Below are positions 18,673 through 28,280 of a DNA stretch of 64,000 bases, piece by piece. Source of the stretch: Arthrobacter sp. U41 (GTDB lineage: Bacteria > Actinomycetota > Actinomycetes > Actinomycetales > Micrococcaceae). Each line of letters starts with the position of its first letter. Within the stretch, counting starts at the first letter, position 1. The stretch spans positions 124,001-188,000 of the forward strand of contig NZ_VEGI01000002.1 of assembly GCF_007679325.1 (NCBI RefSeq), given 5' to 3'. The position numbers and the translations under genes were made by a program. A model generated the notes under the pieces. The model made no database searches. It worked only from the letters and a program-made list of their open reading frames with translations, and was not told the DNA's origin.

Positions 18673-19037
18673 CGCTGGTCCTGCCGGGTCCGCCGGACGC
18701 TGACGGAGACGTCGCCGAACTCGACTTCGATCGGAGCCTTGGGTTTGTGCACGGTGATCTCCACCGCGGCGACGGGGAACTTCACCAGGACGTCCTCGGC
18801 GATCCGGACGGCCAGCGCCTCGATCAGGTTCAGCGGTTCCCCCGTGATCCAGGCCCGGATGCACTCGGCCACTTCACCGTAGTGGGCGGTGTCCAGGACG
18901 TCGTCGGAGGCTGCGGCGGGGCCGAAGTCCAGGTGCAGGACGGCATCGACCACAAACGGCTGGCCGTTGCGCCGCTCGAAATCAAACACTCCGTGATGGC
19001 CGACGGCAGTGACGCCGCTCAGCGTGATCTGGTCCAT
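18669..19037 (-). CDS. folB: Dihydroneopterin aldolase
   Basis: FolB converts dihydroneopterin to 6-hydroxymethyl-dihydropterin and glycolaldehyde. The 122-residue protein has the family start MDQITLSGVTAVGHHGVFDFE, which includes the conserved GxHGVxxxE, followed by FVVDAVLHLDF and the C-terminal VEITVHKPKAPI with the conserved Lys. It lies 15 bases after folP in the folate operon. Confidence 0.95.
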   Translation of the reverse strand: MDQITLSGVTAVGHHGVFDFERRNGQPFVVDAVLHLDFGPAAASDDVLDTAHYGEVAECIRAWITGEPLNLIEALAVRIAEDVLVKFPVAAVEITVHKPKAPIEVEFGDVSVSVRRTRQDQR

Positions 19038-19052
19038 GGGTAGTCTGTCGGT

Positions 19053-19985
19053 TCAGCTGCGGCCGGGGGCGGCTGGATGAGCCGGCGCCATGCGGGCGGC
19101 GACCTTGACGGCGTCGAGGCTGGGACCGACGTCGTGCACGCGGACCGCCCAGGCACCCCGGTAGGCGCTGATGGCGCTCACGGCGGCGGTGGCGTCGTCG
19201 CGTTCGGCCGGCGGGGCGGCCTTGCCCGCCACGGTGAGGAGGCTCCCCAGGAACCGTTTGCGGGAGGCGGCCACTAGGACCCTGTGGCCCATGGCCTGCA
19301 GGACGTCCAGGCGCTGGAGCAGTTCCCAGTTCTGCTCCTCGTTCTTCGAGAAGCCCAGTCCCGGGTCCAGGATGATCTGCTCCGGGGCGACGCCGGCCGC
19401 GTACAGTTTGCCGCGGACACCGGCCAGCTCCGCGGCCACTTCGTCCGCGACGTTCCCGTACTCGGCCAGGGAGTCCATGGTGCTGGCGTTGCCGCGGCGG
19501 TGAGTGAGAATGTACGGGGCCTTGCTGCGGGCCACCAGTTCGGCCATCTCCGGCTCCATGGTCAGTCCGGAGACGTCATTGATGATCGCGGCCCCCGCGT
19601 CCAGGGCGGCGGCGGCGGTGGCGGCGCGCGTCGTGTCGATACTGACCAGCGCGCCGGCCTTGACCAGCGCCTGGATCACGGGCAGCACCCGCTGCTGCTC
19701 TTCCTCAGCACCCACCTCCACCGCTCCCGGGCGGGTGGATTCGCCGCCGACGTCGATGATGTCCGCTCCGGCGTAGAACATCCGCAGGCCGGCGGCGATG
19801 GCGGTGTCCGCGGTGGCGTGCTTGCCGCCGTCGCTGAAGGAGTCCGGGGTGACGTTCAAGATCCCCATCACGAGCGTGCGGTCCGTGGGGAGATCCTTGA
19901 ATTGCGCTGCCGGGCGCGATTTGCGCAGTACGGGCAGGGGCGAGGTCGCGGGTCCGGTTCCAGGGGCTGCGGCGAGGGAATCCAT
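19053..19985 (-). CDS. folP: Dihydropteroate synthase
   Basis: FolP condenses the pterin pyrophosphate with p-aminobenzoate and is the sulfonamide target. The 310-residue TIM-barrel protein carries MGILNVTPDSFSDGG near residue 40, DVGGESTRPGA, DPGLGF and SRKRFLG. An N-terminal extension of about 30 residues precedes the barrel. It starts 11 bases after the folE stop. Confidence 0.96.
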   Translation of the reverse strand: MDSLAAAPGTGPATSPLPVLRKSRPAAQFKDLPTDRTLVMGILNVTPDSFSDGGKHATADTAIAAGLRMFYAGADIIDVGGESTRPGAVEVGAEEEQQRVLPVIQALVKAGALVSIDTTRAATAAAALDAGAAIINDVSGLTMEPEMAELVARSKAPYILTHRRGNASTMDSLAEYGNVADEVAAELAGVRGKLYAAGVAPEQIILDPGLGFSKNEEQNWELLQRLDVLQAMGHRVLVAASRKRFLGSLLTVAGKAAPPAERDDATAAVSAISAYRGAWAVRVHDVGPSLDAVKVAARMAPAHPAAPGRS

Positions 19986-19996
19986 AGTCTGTGTTC

Positions 19997-20638
19997 TTAC
20001 CTTCCGATGATGAGGCTCATGGCTTCGGCGCGGGTGGCCGGGTCATGGAGTTGCCCGCGCACTGCGCTGGTGACGGTCTTGGCGCCGGGCTTGCGGATGC
20101 CGCGCATGGACATGCACAGGTGTTCGCATTCGACGACGACGATCGCGCCGCGCGGTTTGAGGTGGGTGACGAGGGCTTCAACGATCTGGGTGGTGAGGCG
20201 TTCCTGGACCTGGGGGCGGCGGGCAAACATGTCCACCAGCCGCGCCAGTTTGCTCAGCCCCGTGACCTTACCGTCGTGCGAGGGGATGTAACCCACATGC
20301 GCCACCCCGTGGAACGGAACGAGGTGGTGCTCGCAGGTGGAGTAGAACGGAATGTCCTTGACCAGGACCAGTTCCTCGTGGTCCAGATCGAACGTGGTGG
20401 CCAGGATTTCGGCCGGATCGTGGTGCAGGCCGGCGAACATTTCGGTGTAGGCCTTGGCCACCCGTTTCGGGGTGTCAAGGAGTCCGCTGCGGTCCGGGTC
20501 CTCGCCGATGGCCAGGAGGATCTCGCGGACGGCCGCCTGGATCCGGGCCTGATCCACAACGGTGCCGGGGACGGACCCTCCCGCCGCCGAAGCGTCGGTG
20601 GCGGGAGCGTCGTCGTCGTCATTGAAGAAAGAAGTCAC
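19997..20638 (-). CDS. folE: GTP cyclohydrolase I
   Basis: FolE makes dihydroneopterin triphosphate from GTP, the first folate step. The 213-residue protein has the zinc and catalytic motif [12 protein letters not shown], followed by HVGYIP and a C-terminal [11 protein letters not shown] segment with the third zinc ligand. The acidic N-terminal tail (DDDDAPATD) is not part of the conserved fold. It starts with GTG at 20638, 9 bases after the ftsH stop, so it is probably cotranscribed with ftsH as in mycobacteria. Confidence 0.96.
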   Translation of the reverse strand: MTSFFNDDDDAPATDASAAGGSVPGTVVDQARIQAAVREILLAIGEDPDRSGLLDTPKRVAKAYTEMFAGLHHDPAEILATTFDLDHEELVLVKDIPFYSTCEHHLVPFHGVAHVGYIPSHDGKVTGLSKLARLVDMFARRPQVQERLTTQIVEALVTHLKPRGAIVVVECEHLCMSMRGIRKPGAKTVTSAVRGQLHDPATRAEAMSLIIGR

Positions 20639-20647
20639 TGAAGAAGC

Positions 20648-22714
20648 CTAGCCGGGATGGCCGTCGGGCCCGAGATCCGTTACACCGCCCTGGAACGGCT
20701 CCTGCCCGGAGACACCCTGCGCGTGCGGCGGGAACGTGTCCAGCGGTTCCTCAAGACGGGCTTCCTTGGCTTCTTCCTGGGCCTCGCGTTCGGCCTTCTC
20801 CCGGCGGGACTCCACCGGCCCCACGTCCTGGATCGGGCGGGATTCCTTGGAGAGCCAGATCTCGCGGAAATCGCGCTTCCGGATGTTGGTGAAGACCTGG
20901 GCGATTTCGGCCTGGTTCAGCGTCTCCCGTTCCAGCAGTTCGAGGGCCAGCTCATCCAGGACGTCGCGGTTCTCGACCAGGATCGCGTAGGCCTCGTCGT
21001 GGGCGCTCTCGATCAGGCGGCGCACTTCCTCGTCGACGATGTAGGCGATCTGGTCCGAGTAGTTGCGCTCATGACCGGCGTCGCGGCCCAGGAAGGGCTC
21101 GCCGCCGCCCTGGCCCAGCCGCACCGCGCCGACGCGTTCGCTCATGCCGAACTCGGTGACCATCTTGCGGGCGATCCCGGTGGCTTTTTCAATGTCGTTG
21201 GACGCGCCGGTGGAGGGGTCGTGGAAGACCAGCTCCTCGGCAACGCGGCCGCCCATGGCGTAGGCCATCTGGTCAAGCAGTTCATTGCGGGTCACGGAAT
21301 ACTTGTCGTTCTCCGGAACCACCATGGTGTAGCCGAGGGCACGGCCGCGGGGCAGGATGGTGATCTTGGTGACCGGGGCCGAGTTCCGTAGCGCCGCCGC
21401 CACCAGGGCGTGCCCGCCTTCATGGTATGCGGTGACTTTGCGTTCGTGTTCCTTCATAACGCGGCTGCGCTTCTGCGGGCCGGCCATCACACGGTCAATC
21501 GCCTCGTCGAGGGCGCGGTCGTCAATCAGGTTGGCGTTGGAGCGGGCCGTCAGCAGGGCCGCTTCGTTGAGGACGTTGGCGAGGTCCGCGCCGGTGTAGC
21601 CGGGAGTCTTTTTGGCCACGGCTTTCAGGTCGACACCGGGAGCCATCGGCTTGCCCTTGGCGTGGACCTTCAGGATCTGGTCGCGTCCGATCAGGTCGGG
21701 GGCTTCCACCGAGATCTGGCGGTCGAAACGGCCGGGCCGCAGCAGCGCCGGGTCGAGGACGTCGGGGCGGTTGGTGGCGGCGATCAGGATGACGTTGGTC
21801 TTGACGTCGAAGCCGTCCATTTCAACGAGGAGCTGGTTGAGGGTCTGCTCGCGTTCGTCGTTGCCGCCGCCGATGCCGGCGCCGCGGTGGCGGCCGACGG
21901 CGTCGATCTCATCCACGAAGATGATGGCCGGGGCGTTGGACTTGGCCTGCTCGAACAGGTCGCGGACGCGGGAGGCGCCGACGCCGACGAACATTTCCAC
22001 GAAGTCGGAACCGGAAATCGAGAAGAAGGGGACGCCGGCTTCGCCTGCAACGGCGCGGGCCAGGAGGGTCTTGCCGGTGCCGGGCGGGCCGTAAAGCAGC
22101 ACACCCTTGGGGATCTTTGCACCCACGGCCTGGAACTTCGCGGGTTCCTGGAGGAACTCCTTGATCTCTTCGAGTTCCTCGACGGCTTCGTCGGCGCCGG
22201 CAACATCGCTGAAGGTGACCTGGGGCATGTCCTTGCTGACCAGTTTGGCCTTGGACTTGCCGAACTGCATGACCTTGGAGCCGCCGCCCTGCATCCGGGA
22301 AAGCAGGAACCAGAAGAGTACGCCCAGGAGCAGGACCGGGATCAGGAGGGAGAACAGTCCGGCGAACCAGTTGTTCTCGACCGGCTGGTCGGTGTAGCCG
22401 CTGGGGGGCTGGGAGTCTGTGACAGCTTGGACCACATTCTCGGCGCGGGCGTTGACGTAGTAGAACTGGATGTTCTTGCCCTTGTCCTGGCCGTCAACTT
22501 GGTAGTTTTCCTTCAGGACCAGATCCACGCGGTTTTCCGCATCGAAGATCTTGGCCTGTTCGACTTTGCCGCCCTCGGTCAACAGCGCCAGACCCTTGTC
22601 GGTGTCGACCCGGGTTGAACCGCCCGGGGAAAGGGTGGCAAAGGCCAGCAGGAGCATGCCGATAACAACGACAATCCAGATCCCCGGGCCCTTGAAGAAA
22701 CTCTTAGCTTTCAT
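20648..22714 (-). CDS. ftsH: FtsH, membrane-bound ATP-dependent zinc metalloprotease
   Basis: FtsH degrades membrane and misfolded cytosolic proteins. The 688-residue protein has transmembrane helices at about 11-27 and 119-138 around an extracytoplasmic domain. It then has an AAA+ module with Walker A GPPGTGKT (209-216), the pore motif FVGVG and Walker B IIFVDEID, and an M41 protease domain. The zinc motif is HEGGH at 431-435, where most FtsH proteins read HEAGH; both fit HExxH. The C-terminus from about 615 is acidic and low-complexity. It heads the folate/pantothenate operon. Confidence 0.97.
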   Translation of the reverse strand: MKAKSFFKGPGIWIVVVIGMLLLAFATLSPGGSTRVDTDKGLALLTEGGKVEQAKIFDAENRVDLVLKENYQVDGQDKGKNIQFYYVNARAENVVQAVTDSQPPSGYTDQPVENNWFAGLFSLLIPVLLLGVLFWFLLSRMQGGGSKVMQFGKSKAKLVSKDMPQVTFSDVAGADEAVEELEEIKEFLQEPAKFQAVGAKIPKGVLLYGPPGTGKTLLARAVAGEAGVPFFSISGSDFVEMFVGVGASRVRDLFEQAKSNAPAIIFVDEIDAVGRHRGAGIGGGNDEREQTLNQLLVEMDGFDVKTNVILIAATNRPDVLDPALLRPGRFDRQISVEAPDLIGRDQILKVHAKGKPMAPGVDLKAVAKKTPGYTGADLANVLNEAALLTARSNANLIDDRALDEAIDRVMAGPQKRSRVMKEHERKVTAYHEGGHALVAAALRNSAPVTKITILPRGRALGYTMVVPENDKYSVTRNELLDQMAYAMGGRVAEELVFHDPSTGASNDIEKATGIARKMVTEFGMSERVGAVRLGQGGGEPFLGRDAGHERNYSDQIAYIVDEEVRRLIESAHDEAYAILVENRDVLDELALELLERETLNQAEIAQVFTNIRKRDFREIWLSKESRPIQDVGPVESRREKAEREAQEEAKEARLEEPLDTFPPHAQGVSGQEPFQGGVTDLGPDGHPG

Positions 22715-22865
22715 CTGTTCGGGGCCAGGCCCCGTCCCTCCTGGTAGTGCTGCACGGCGACCGATCTGCGCGCGTGGGGTGCTGCGTCAGGTTCTAGCTA
22801 TACACCGTCGGTGTAAGTCACGCACGGAATGGGCCAAAAGTTCCCTGAGGGCGTAGCGGGCGCAG

Positions 22866-22904
22866 GGCAGGACCGGCCCGGACCTGCGCCGGGCCCGTCC
22901 TGCC
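22866..22904 (-). terminator. Hairpin terminator after hpt
   Basis: A 16-nt arm (22866-22881) pairs with 22889-22904 with one mismatch and a 7-nt loop, starting 27 bases past the hpt stop. It separates hpt from the ftsH promoter region. Confidence 0.65.
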
Positions 22905-22931
22905 GGGCCTGTCCCGCGTGGCGGGTGCCTT

Positions 22932-23486
22932 CTATTCGTAAACGTGCGGGGCCAGGGTGCCGACGAAGTCCAGGTTGCGGTACTTCTCGGCGTAGTCCAG
23001 GCCATAGCCCACAACGAACTCGTTGGGGATGTCGTAGCCGACGTACTTGACGTCGATCTGGACCTTTGCGGCCGTGGGCTTGCGGAACGCGGTGCAGATT
23101 TCCACCGAGGCCGTGCCGCGTGATTCCAAGTTGGTCTTGAGCCAGGACAGGGTCAGGCCGGAGTCGATGATGTCTTCGACGATCAGCACATCCTTGCCCA
23201 TGAGGTCCGTGTCGAGGTCCTTGAGGATACGGACCACGCCGGAGGACTGGGTGCCGGAACCGTAGGACGACACGGCCATCCAGTCCATTGACACGTGGCT
23301 GTGCAGAGCACGGGCGAGGTCGGCCATGACCATCACGGCGCCCTTGAGCACGCCGACGATCAGCAGATCGCGGCCTTCGTAGTCCTTGTCGATCTGGGCA
23401 GCGAGTTCGGTGATCCGTGACTGGATCTGTTCCTTGGAATACAGAACATGCTTGAGATCTGACTGGACGTCGTTTGAATCCACCAA
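22932..23486 (-). CDS. hpt: Hypoxanthine phosphoribosyltransferase
   Basis: Hpt salvages hypoxanthine and guanine to IMP and GMP using PRPP. The 184-residue protein has the PRPP-binding loop VEDIIDSGLT at 103-112, GVLKGAVMVMADL near 46 and the flexible loop SSYGSGTQSSG near 73. It starts 26 bases after tilS, forming the tilS-hpt pair common in Gram-positive bacteria. The ATG at 23486 is supported by family length. Confidence 0.96.
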   Translation of the reverse strand: MVDSNDVQSDLKHVLYSKEQIQSRITELAAQIDKDYEGRDLLIVGVLKGAVMVMADLARALHSHVSMDWMAVSSYGSGTQSSGVVRILKDLDTDLMGKDVLIVEDIIDSGLTLSWLKTNLESRGTASVEICTAFRKPTAAKVQIDVKYVGYDIPNEFVVGYGLDYAEKYRNLDFVGTLAPHVYE

Positions 23487-23512
23487 TAACTCCTGTGTAG
23501 ATGCGGGGGCGA

Positions 23513-24670
23513 CTATATTTGGGGCGGTTTTTGAGGCCGGAATACAAGCTTCCCACAGCGGGCCGCTTCGCGGGGAACCCCTGCGGGCCCTGGTTTCCCC
23601 TCCGCGAGGAGCTGCGCGAGGGAGAGACGGTAGACGCTGACCCCGCCGGGGAGCTCCACGGGACCTGCCGAGCCCTGCCGGCGGAGCAGTGCTTCCGCGG
23701 CGAGCAGGCGCTGGTACCCGGGCTGCTGGCCTCCGACGGCGGCCGCGGCTTTTGCGATGACGCGGAACCGCACGGCCGGCGGCAGTCCGCGCAGGGCCTC
23801 CTCCGGGAGGCTGATGGTGGCGCCGGTTTGTTCCCGGAGCCGGGCGTAGGTGTCTTCCGCCACGTCGTCGAGGTAGTCAGCGTCCAGCTGCAGGATGGCG
23901 GCGGTGCGCGCGAGCGATTCGGCCACGCCCGGACCCAGCTTCTCCTCCAGCAGCGGCAACACTTCCACCCTGGTCCGGGACCTCGCAAACGCCGGATCGG
24001 CGTTGCTGGGATCGTGCCAGGGGTCCAGGCCTTCAACCTCGCAGATCGCGAGGGTGTCCGCGCGGCGCAGTCCCAGGAACGGCCGCAGCAGGCGGTCCCG
24101 GGCGGGCCGCATTCCAGCCAGGGAGCGGGTTCCGGAGCCGCGGGCGAGCCCTAGCAGCACCTGTTCGGCCTGGTCGTCGAGGGTGTGCCCGAGCAGGATT
24201 GCCCCGGCGCCGGTGTCGTCGGCGGCAGCTTCCAGGGCAGCGTGGCGGGCGGCCCGGGCGGCCGCTTCCGGCCCCATCCCGGTGGACGCGACGTCGACGG
24301 TCCTGATCTGCACGGGCGAGAGGCCCAGTTCCCGCAGCGCGGCCGCCGCGGCGGCCGCGACGTCGGCGGATCCGGGCTGCAGTTGGTGGTCGACGACGAC
24401 GGCTCCCACAGTGACGGGGTGCCCGTCCACGTGTCCGCGGCGGGCGAAGTAGGCGGCGACGGCGGCGAGGGCCAGCGAGTCGGGCCCGCCGCTGCAGGCG
24501 ACCAGGACCCGTTCCGGGTAGCCTGCCTCGGCCAGCGCGTCCTGCAACATTTTGCGCGCGGTGCCGACCACCGGCGCGAGCCGGCCGGGCCGGCGCCGTC
24601 CGCTGGATAGCGGGCCGCTGGATTGCCGCACGTCGGAAAGCTGTCCGCTGGAAACGGGACCGGAAGTCAC
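23513..24670 (-). CDS. tilS: tRNA(Ile)-lysidine synthase
   Basis: TilS converts C34 of the CAU-anticodon isoleucine tRNA to lysidine, preventing misreading as methionine. The 385-residue protein has the N-type ATP pyrophosphatase loop SGGPDS at 60-65, HTLDDQAEQVLLGLARGSG and the RPFLGLRR segment, followed by a helical C-terminal domain. The frame is open for 176 further codons upstream, inside the metalloprotease gene. The GTG at 24670, just 5 bases after the metalloprotease stop, is the sensible start. The N-terminal 28 residues are Ser/Gly-rich with a repeated SSGPLSSG-like pattern. Confidence 0.93.
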   Translation of the reverse strand: MTSGPVSSGQLSDVRQSSGPLSSGRRRPGRLAPVVGTARKMLQDALAEAGYPERVLVACSGGPDSLALAAVAAYFARRGHVDGHPVTVGAVVVDHQLQPGSADVAAAAAAALRELGLSPVQIRTVDVASTGMGPEAAARAARHAALEAAADDTGAGAILLGHTLDDQAEQVLLGLARGSGTRSLAGMRPARDRLLRPFLGLRRADTLAICEVEGLDPWHDPSNADPAFARSRTRVEVLPLLEEKLGPGVAESLARTAAILQLDADYLDDVAEDTYARLREQTGATISLPEEALRGLPPAVRFRVIAKAAAAVGGQQPGYQRLLAAEALLRRQGSAGPVELPGGVSVYRLSLAQLLAEGKPGPAGVPREAARCGKLVFRPQKPPQI

Positions 24671-24675
24671 GGGAC

Positions 24676-25803
24676 CTAGTGCCCCATCCGTTCGAGCCAG
24701 AGCCTGGAGTCGTGGATTTCGGCCTCGCTCGGCAGGTGTTCGGCGGACTCCCAGACCTTGTTGAAACCCTCCATGCCGGCGACGTCCACCACTTCGCGGA
24801 CAAACTTGGAGCCGTCGCTGTACTGGCGCATCTTGGCGTCCAGCCCGAGCAGGTTGCGGATGAACTTCTCGATCACGCCGCGGTCCTTCGCCCGGGAGTT
24901 GAAGCGCTGCCGGATGGTCTTCACGGACGGCACGATGCTGGCGTCCACTGCGTCCATGACCACGTTGGCGTGCCCCTCGAGCAGGCTCATCAGAGCGGTC
25001 AGCCGGGAGATGGCGGCCTTTTCCTCGGGGTTCTGCAGCAGGTCGACGATGGCGCCGCGGCTGGGGGCGGCGCCGGAGGCCGTGCGGTCCTTGAGCGATT
25101 TCGCCGCGGCGGACGCCCGCTCCATCAGGGAGTCCATGTTGCCGAGCAACTGTCCGCTGAGGTTTTCGATCTCGTCCAGCATGTGGTGCCGCAGCCACGG
25201 CGCCGCGGCGAACTGCACCCGGTGGGTCTGTTCGTGGAGGCAGACCCAGAGCCGGAAATCCTCGGGTTCAACGTTGATTTCACGTTCGACGGAGATGATG
25301 TTCGGCGCCACGAGGAGCAGGCGTCCGGCAGCGGGGGCCGTGGAGTTCTCAGCGAGCGCAGAGAAGGGGTCGTACTGGCCAAGTACCTTGCTCGAAAGGA
25401 AGGCAAGGATGGCTCCGAGCTGGCTGCCCGTGATGGCGCCGCTGACGCTGGCCGCGCCGGGATTCAGGGTGCCGCGGCGGCCTTCGAGCATCTTTTCCAT
25501 CGCCGGTTGGAGCATAACGGCGAAGCTCTGGGTGTTGGCCTTGGCCCAGGACGCGCGGTCCACCACCAGGACTGAGGAATCGCGCAGGTCGCGGGCGGCC
25601 TCCAGTCCGGTGATGTCATGGACGTGCGGCACGGAGATGTCCGCCATCAGCCGCAGGTTGTCCACGGCGGCGCCGATTTCCGCAGAGCTGAGGGTGGGCC
25701 CGGCGGGTGTCAGGCGGGCGGCGGTGGAAGCGGCAAGCTCCCAGTTGATGAGGGCTTGGGCTTGGGCTGATGTCTCGCCGGCAGAGGACTCCATACGCTC
25801 CAT
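24676..25803 (-). CDS. Zinc-dependent metalloprotease-like protein (DUF2342 type)
   Basis: This protein of about 375 residues has the zinc signature HEQTH in CLHEQTHRVQFAAAPWL and a downstream helical region containing LLEGHANVVMDAV, which probably supplies the third ligand. This pattern matches the actinobacterial family seen between dacB and tilS (Rv3626c position), sometimes annotated as F420-biosynthesis-associated. The substrate is unknown. The start is uncertain: ATG at 25803 is given; ATG at 25794 and a TTG at 25824 with an AAGG upstream are alternatives. It ends 5 bases before tilS, so the two are one unit. Confidence 0.85.
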   Translation of the reverse strand: MERMESSAGETSAQAQALINWELAASTAARLTPAGPTLSSAEIGAAVDNLRLMADISVPHVHDITGLEAARDLRDSSVLVVDRASWAKANTQSFAVMLQPAMEKMLEGRRGTLNPGAASVSGAITGSQLGAILAFLSSKVLGQYDPFSALAENSTAPAAGRLLLVAPNIISVEREINVEPEDFRLWVCLHEQTHRVQFAAAPWLRHHMLDEIENLSGQLLGNMDSLMERASAAAKSLKDRTASGAAPSRGAIVDLLQNPEEKAAISRLTALMSLLEGHANVVMDAVDASIVPSVKTIRQRFNSRAKDRGVIEKFIRNLLGLDAKMRQYSDGSKFVREVVDVAGMEGFNKVWESAEHLPSEAEIHDSRLWLERMGH

Positions 25804-25887
25804 CAGACCACAAGGGCATGACAATGCGCCTTAAATTCGTCGGGCGGCGAACGCCGGCGGGCTGATCGCCGTCGCCCGGGCCGTCCG

Positions 25888-25937
25888 CTGCTCCGTAACT
25901 GCCGTTTTGGGGGCCCAAAAGGGCGTCTACGGAGCAG
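25888..25937. repeat. Long imperfect hairpin between dacB and the metalloprotease
   Basis: CTGCTCCGTA pairs with TACGGAGCAG, and an inner TTTTGGG/CCCAAAA stem lies between them. It sits 30 bases past the dacB stop and upstream of the metalloprotease start, so it may terminate dacB. Its two-tier architecture recalls the other hairpin elements in the window, but the sequence is different. Confidence 0.7.
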
Positions 25938-25966
25938 TCGGGGGAACGACGCCGACCGCCGTCGGG

Positions 25967-27484
25967 TCAGCGGCAGCCGCAGCCGGCCAGGACGGAGGCG
26001 GCGCGGTCCAGCGCGGCCTTGTTTGCCGCACCGGGGGTCAGGCCGTTGCCGATAAAGGAAAACACCAGGAGCCGGCCGTCGGCGTCCACCACGTACCCGC
26101 TCAGCGCGATCACCGTGTTCAAGGTGCCGGTCTTCGCGCGGACCAGTCCCGCGCCGCGGGCCGTCGCCGCGTCCAGGTAGCGGTCCCCCAGGGTTCCGGT
26201 GAGGCCGGCAATCGGGAACCCGTCAAGGCCGGCACGCAGCCGGGTGTCCGCGCCCGAGGTGATGGCCCGGACCACTTCAGAGAGCTGCCGGGCGGAGACC
26301 TGGTTGGCGAGCGCCAGTCCGGAGACGTCGGCGGCGCGCAGTGTGCCGGCGGGAATTTTCAGTTGTTCGAGCTGCTGCAACACGGCCGTGACGGCGCCCT
26401 GGTTGCTCCCGGGCTTGCCGGAAGCGACGGCGGCCATGCGGCCGACCGCCTCGGTGAGGTAGTTGTCCGAGGTGCGCAGGAGTAGGTCCACCTGCTGGCC
26501 GACGGTAGCGGACTGCACCTCGGCCAAGACCCTGCCCGAGGTGCTGCCCGAGCCGCTGCCCGCCGTCCCGCCGTCGGGTTGCGATCCGGCCGGAACCCGC
26601 GCGACGCCCGGCGCGACCGTCAGCCCGGCCGCGGAGGCGGCGGCCGCAAGCTCGGCCGAAAACGCCTTAGCGGCGCTCATCGCGGCGTCCTGGGGGCGGG
26701 GGCCGGTGGTCTTGGCGGGGTCGAAGCGGGCCGAGTTCAGTGCCAGCGGGAACAGCGGAGCGACCTCGCCGGCGGCAACGTCCTCCGGGCTCCAGGCGGG
26801 GTTCAGCGCGGGTCCGGTGAAGAGGGAATCGTCCAGCAGCACTTTCACGGGGACGGAGACGCCGTCGTCCTTCAGCGCCCGGACCGTCGCCTTGGCCAAG
26901 CTGGCGAGCCCTGCATGGCCCATCACGGCGTTCGGGGCTGATTCGCCGGCGCCGAGGAGCACATCTCCGCCGCCGGTGAGCACCACCGATCCGGGGGTGT
27001 CGCCTGACACGGCCGTAGTGCTGAAGCGGCGCTCCGGGCCGAGCGTGCGCAGCGCCGCGACGGCCGTGAGGAGCTTCATGTTGGATGCTGGAACGCGGAC
27101 GGCGTCGCCGGACCGGTCGAAGAGGACCTCCCCGGTGGCGGCGTCCTGCACCACCCCGGTGAAGCTCCCGGCGCCGTCGACCTTCAGGGTCTGATTAAGT
27201 TGCGCCGCGAGGGAGCCGGGTTCCGGGACGGGGGCCGCGGCAGTGAGCGGTTCGATACTGTCAAGGGCGCCGCCGGCGGCCAGTGAACCGGGGACCTGGT
27301 GCCAGGGCGGGGCGGACGGCGCCGCGGTTGCGGGATCCGGGGCGCCGAAGAATCCCGGTGCGACGGCCAGGCCCGCGGGGAGCGCGAGTGCCGCGACCAG
27401 CAGGGTCTGGAGCAGCAGCGGGAGGCTCCGCCGCAGCGGCCCGGTCACCGGGTCCGTGCCCGCGGGGCTCGTTCTGCGTTTCAT
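25967..27484 (-). CDS. dacB: D-alanyl-D-alanine carboxypeptidase, PBP4 type (S13)
   Basis: This 505-residue low-molecular-weight penicillin-binding protein trims or cleaves peptidoglycan cross-bridges. It has an N-terminal membrane anchor or signal segment (about 20-45), then the three active-site motifs in order: SNMK at 134-137, SDN in RTSDNYLTEAV and KTG in RAKTGTLN near the C-terminus. A Pro/Ala-rich linker occupies about 46-95. It is divergent from ppa over about 150 bases, as at Rv3627c/Rv3628. Confidence 0.93.
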   Translation of the reverse strand: MKRRTSPAGTDPVTGPLRRSLPLLLQTLLVAALALPAGLAVAPGFFGAPDPATAAPSAPPWHQVPGSLAAGGALDSIEPLTAAAPVPEPGSLAAQLNQTLKVDGAGSFTGVVQDAATGEVLFDRSGDAVRVPASNMKLLTAVAALRTLGPERRFSTTAVSGDTPGSVVLTGGGDVLLGAGESAPNAVMGHAGLASLAKATVRALKDDGVSVPVKVLLDDSLFTGPALNPAWSPEDVAAGEVAPLFPLALNSARFDPAKTTGPRPQDAAMSAAKAFSAELAAAASAAGLTVAPGVARVPAGSQPDGGTAGSGSGSTSGRVLAEVQSATVGQQVDLLLRTSDNYLTEAVGRMAAVASGKPGSNQGAVTAVLQQLEQLKIPAGTLRAADVSGLALANQVSARQLSEVVRAITSGADTRLRAGLDGFPIAGLTGTLGDRYLDAATARGAGLVRAKTGTLNTVIALSGYVVDADGRLLVFSFIGNGLTPGAANKAALDRAASVLAGCGCR

Positions 27485-27637
27485 GCTGCTGCTGGTCCTT
27501 TAGTCCTGAAATGTCCCCACTAGTTCCTGAAACCAGGGCCTCTCGCTATATCCTCAATAGTAGTCGGCGGCTCCGGCGCTGCTTTGTGCGGATGTCCCGG
27601 GTGCCGCGAACCCCCTGAAATCGTCAAGGAGCAGTCC

Positions 27638-28126
27638 ATGAAGCATGACGTGACCATCGAGATCCCCAAGGGATCACGCGTCAAGTACGAAGTTGACCAC
27701 GAGACGGGCCGCGTCCGCCTGGACCGCGTCCTGTTCACCTCCATGCAGTACCCCACGCACTACGGTTTCTTCGAAAACACCCTCGGCGAAGACGGCGATC
27801 CGCTGGACGCCCTGGTGCTGCTGCAGGACTTCGACCTGCACCCCGGCGTCATTGTTGAGTCCCGCCCCATCGGCGTGTTCAACATGACCGACGACGGCGG
27901 CGGCGACGCCAAGGTCCTCTGCGTGCCGGCGGACGCCCGTTTTGATCACATCAACGAGATCAGCGACGTCAGCGAGTTCCTCATCAAGGAAATCGAGCAC
28001 TTCTTTACCCGGTACAAGGACCTGGAGCCCGGCAAGTGGGTCAAGGCCGAGGGCTGGGGCGACCGCGCCGCCGCCGAGGCCGAGCTCGAAGCCTCCATCA
28101 AGCGCTACGTCCCGCACACGCACTAA
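27638..28126 (+). CDS. ppa: Inorganic pyrophosphatase (family I)
   Basis: Ppa hydrolyses pyrophosphate, pulling biosynthetic reactions forward. The 162-residue protein has the family I metal-site motif [11 protein letters not shown] (Asp52, Asp54, Asp57) and the conserved GSRVKYEVD and QYPTHYGFF segments. The ATG at 27638 has AAGGAG at the right distance; the upstream extension of the frame has no support. It is a single gene, followed by a hairpin repeat that probably terminates it. Confidence 0.97.
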   Translation: MKHDVTIEIPKGSRVKYEVDHETGRVRLDRVLFTSMQYPTHYGFFENTLGEDGDPLDALVLLQDFDLHPGVIVESRPIGVFNMTDDGGGDAKVLCVPADARFDHINEISDVSEFLIKEIEHFFTRYKDLEPGKWVKAEGWGDRAAAEAELEASIKRYVPHTH

Positions 28127-28140
28127 CGTATTTCAACTCA

Positions 28141-28201
28141 AACGCGGGGTCACTTGCCGCCCATCCGGACGACGGATTTGGGCCGGAGGTGACCCCGCGT
28201 T
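28141..28201. repeat. Hairpin repeat element, copy 2
   Basis: Perfect 13-bp ends AACGCGGGGTCAC and GTGACCCCGCGTT enclose an inner ATCCG/CGGAT stem. It closely matches the element at 11880-11940. It follows ppa by 14 bases, a terminator position. Confidence 0.85.
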
Positions 28202-28280
28202 GCTGTTAACGAGCTGTTGCCGTTTAAGCGACGACGGCGGCTGCCAGTCGCGGGTCAGGAATGTATGAAATCGTTGGCTC

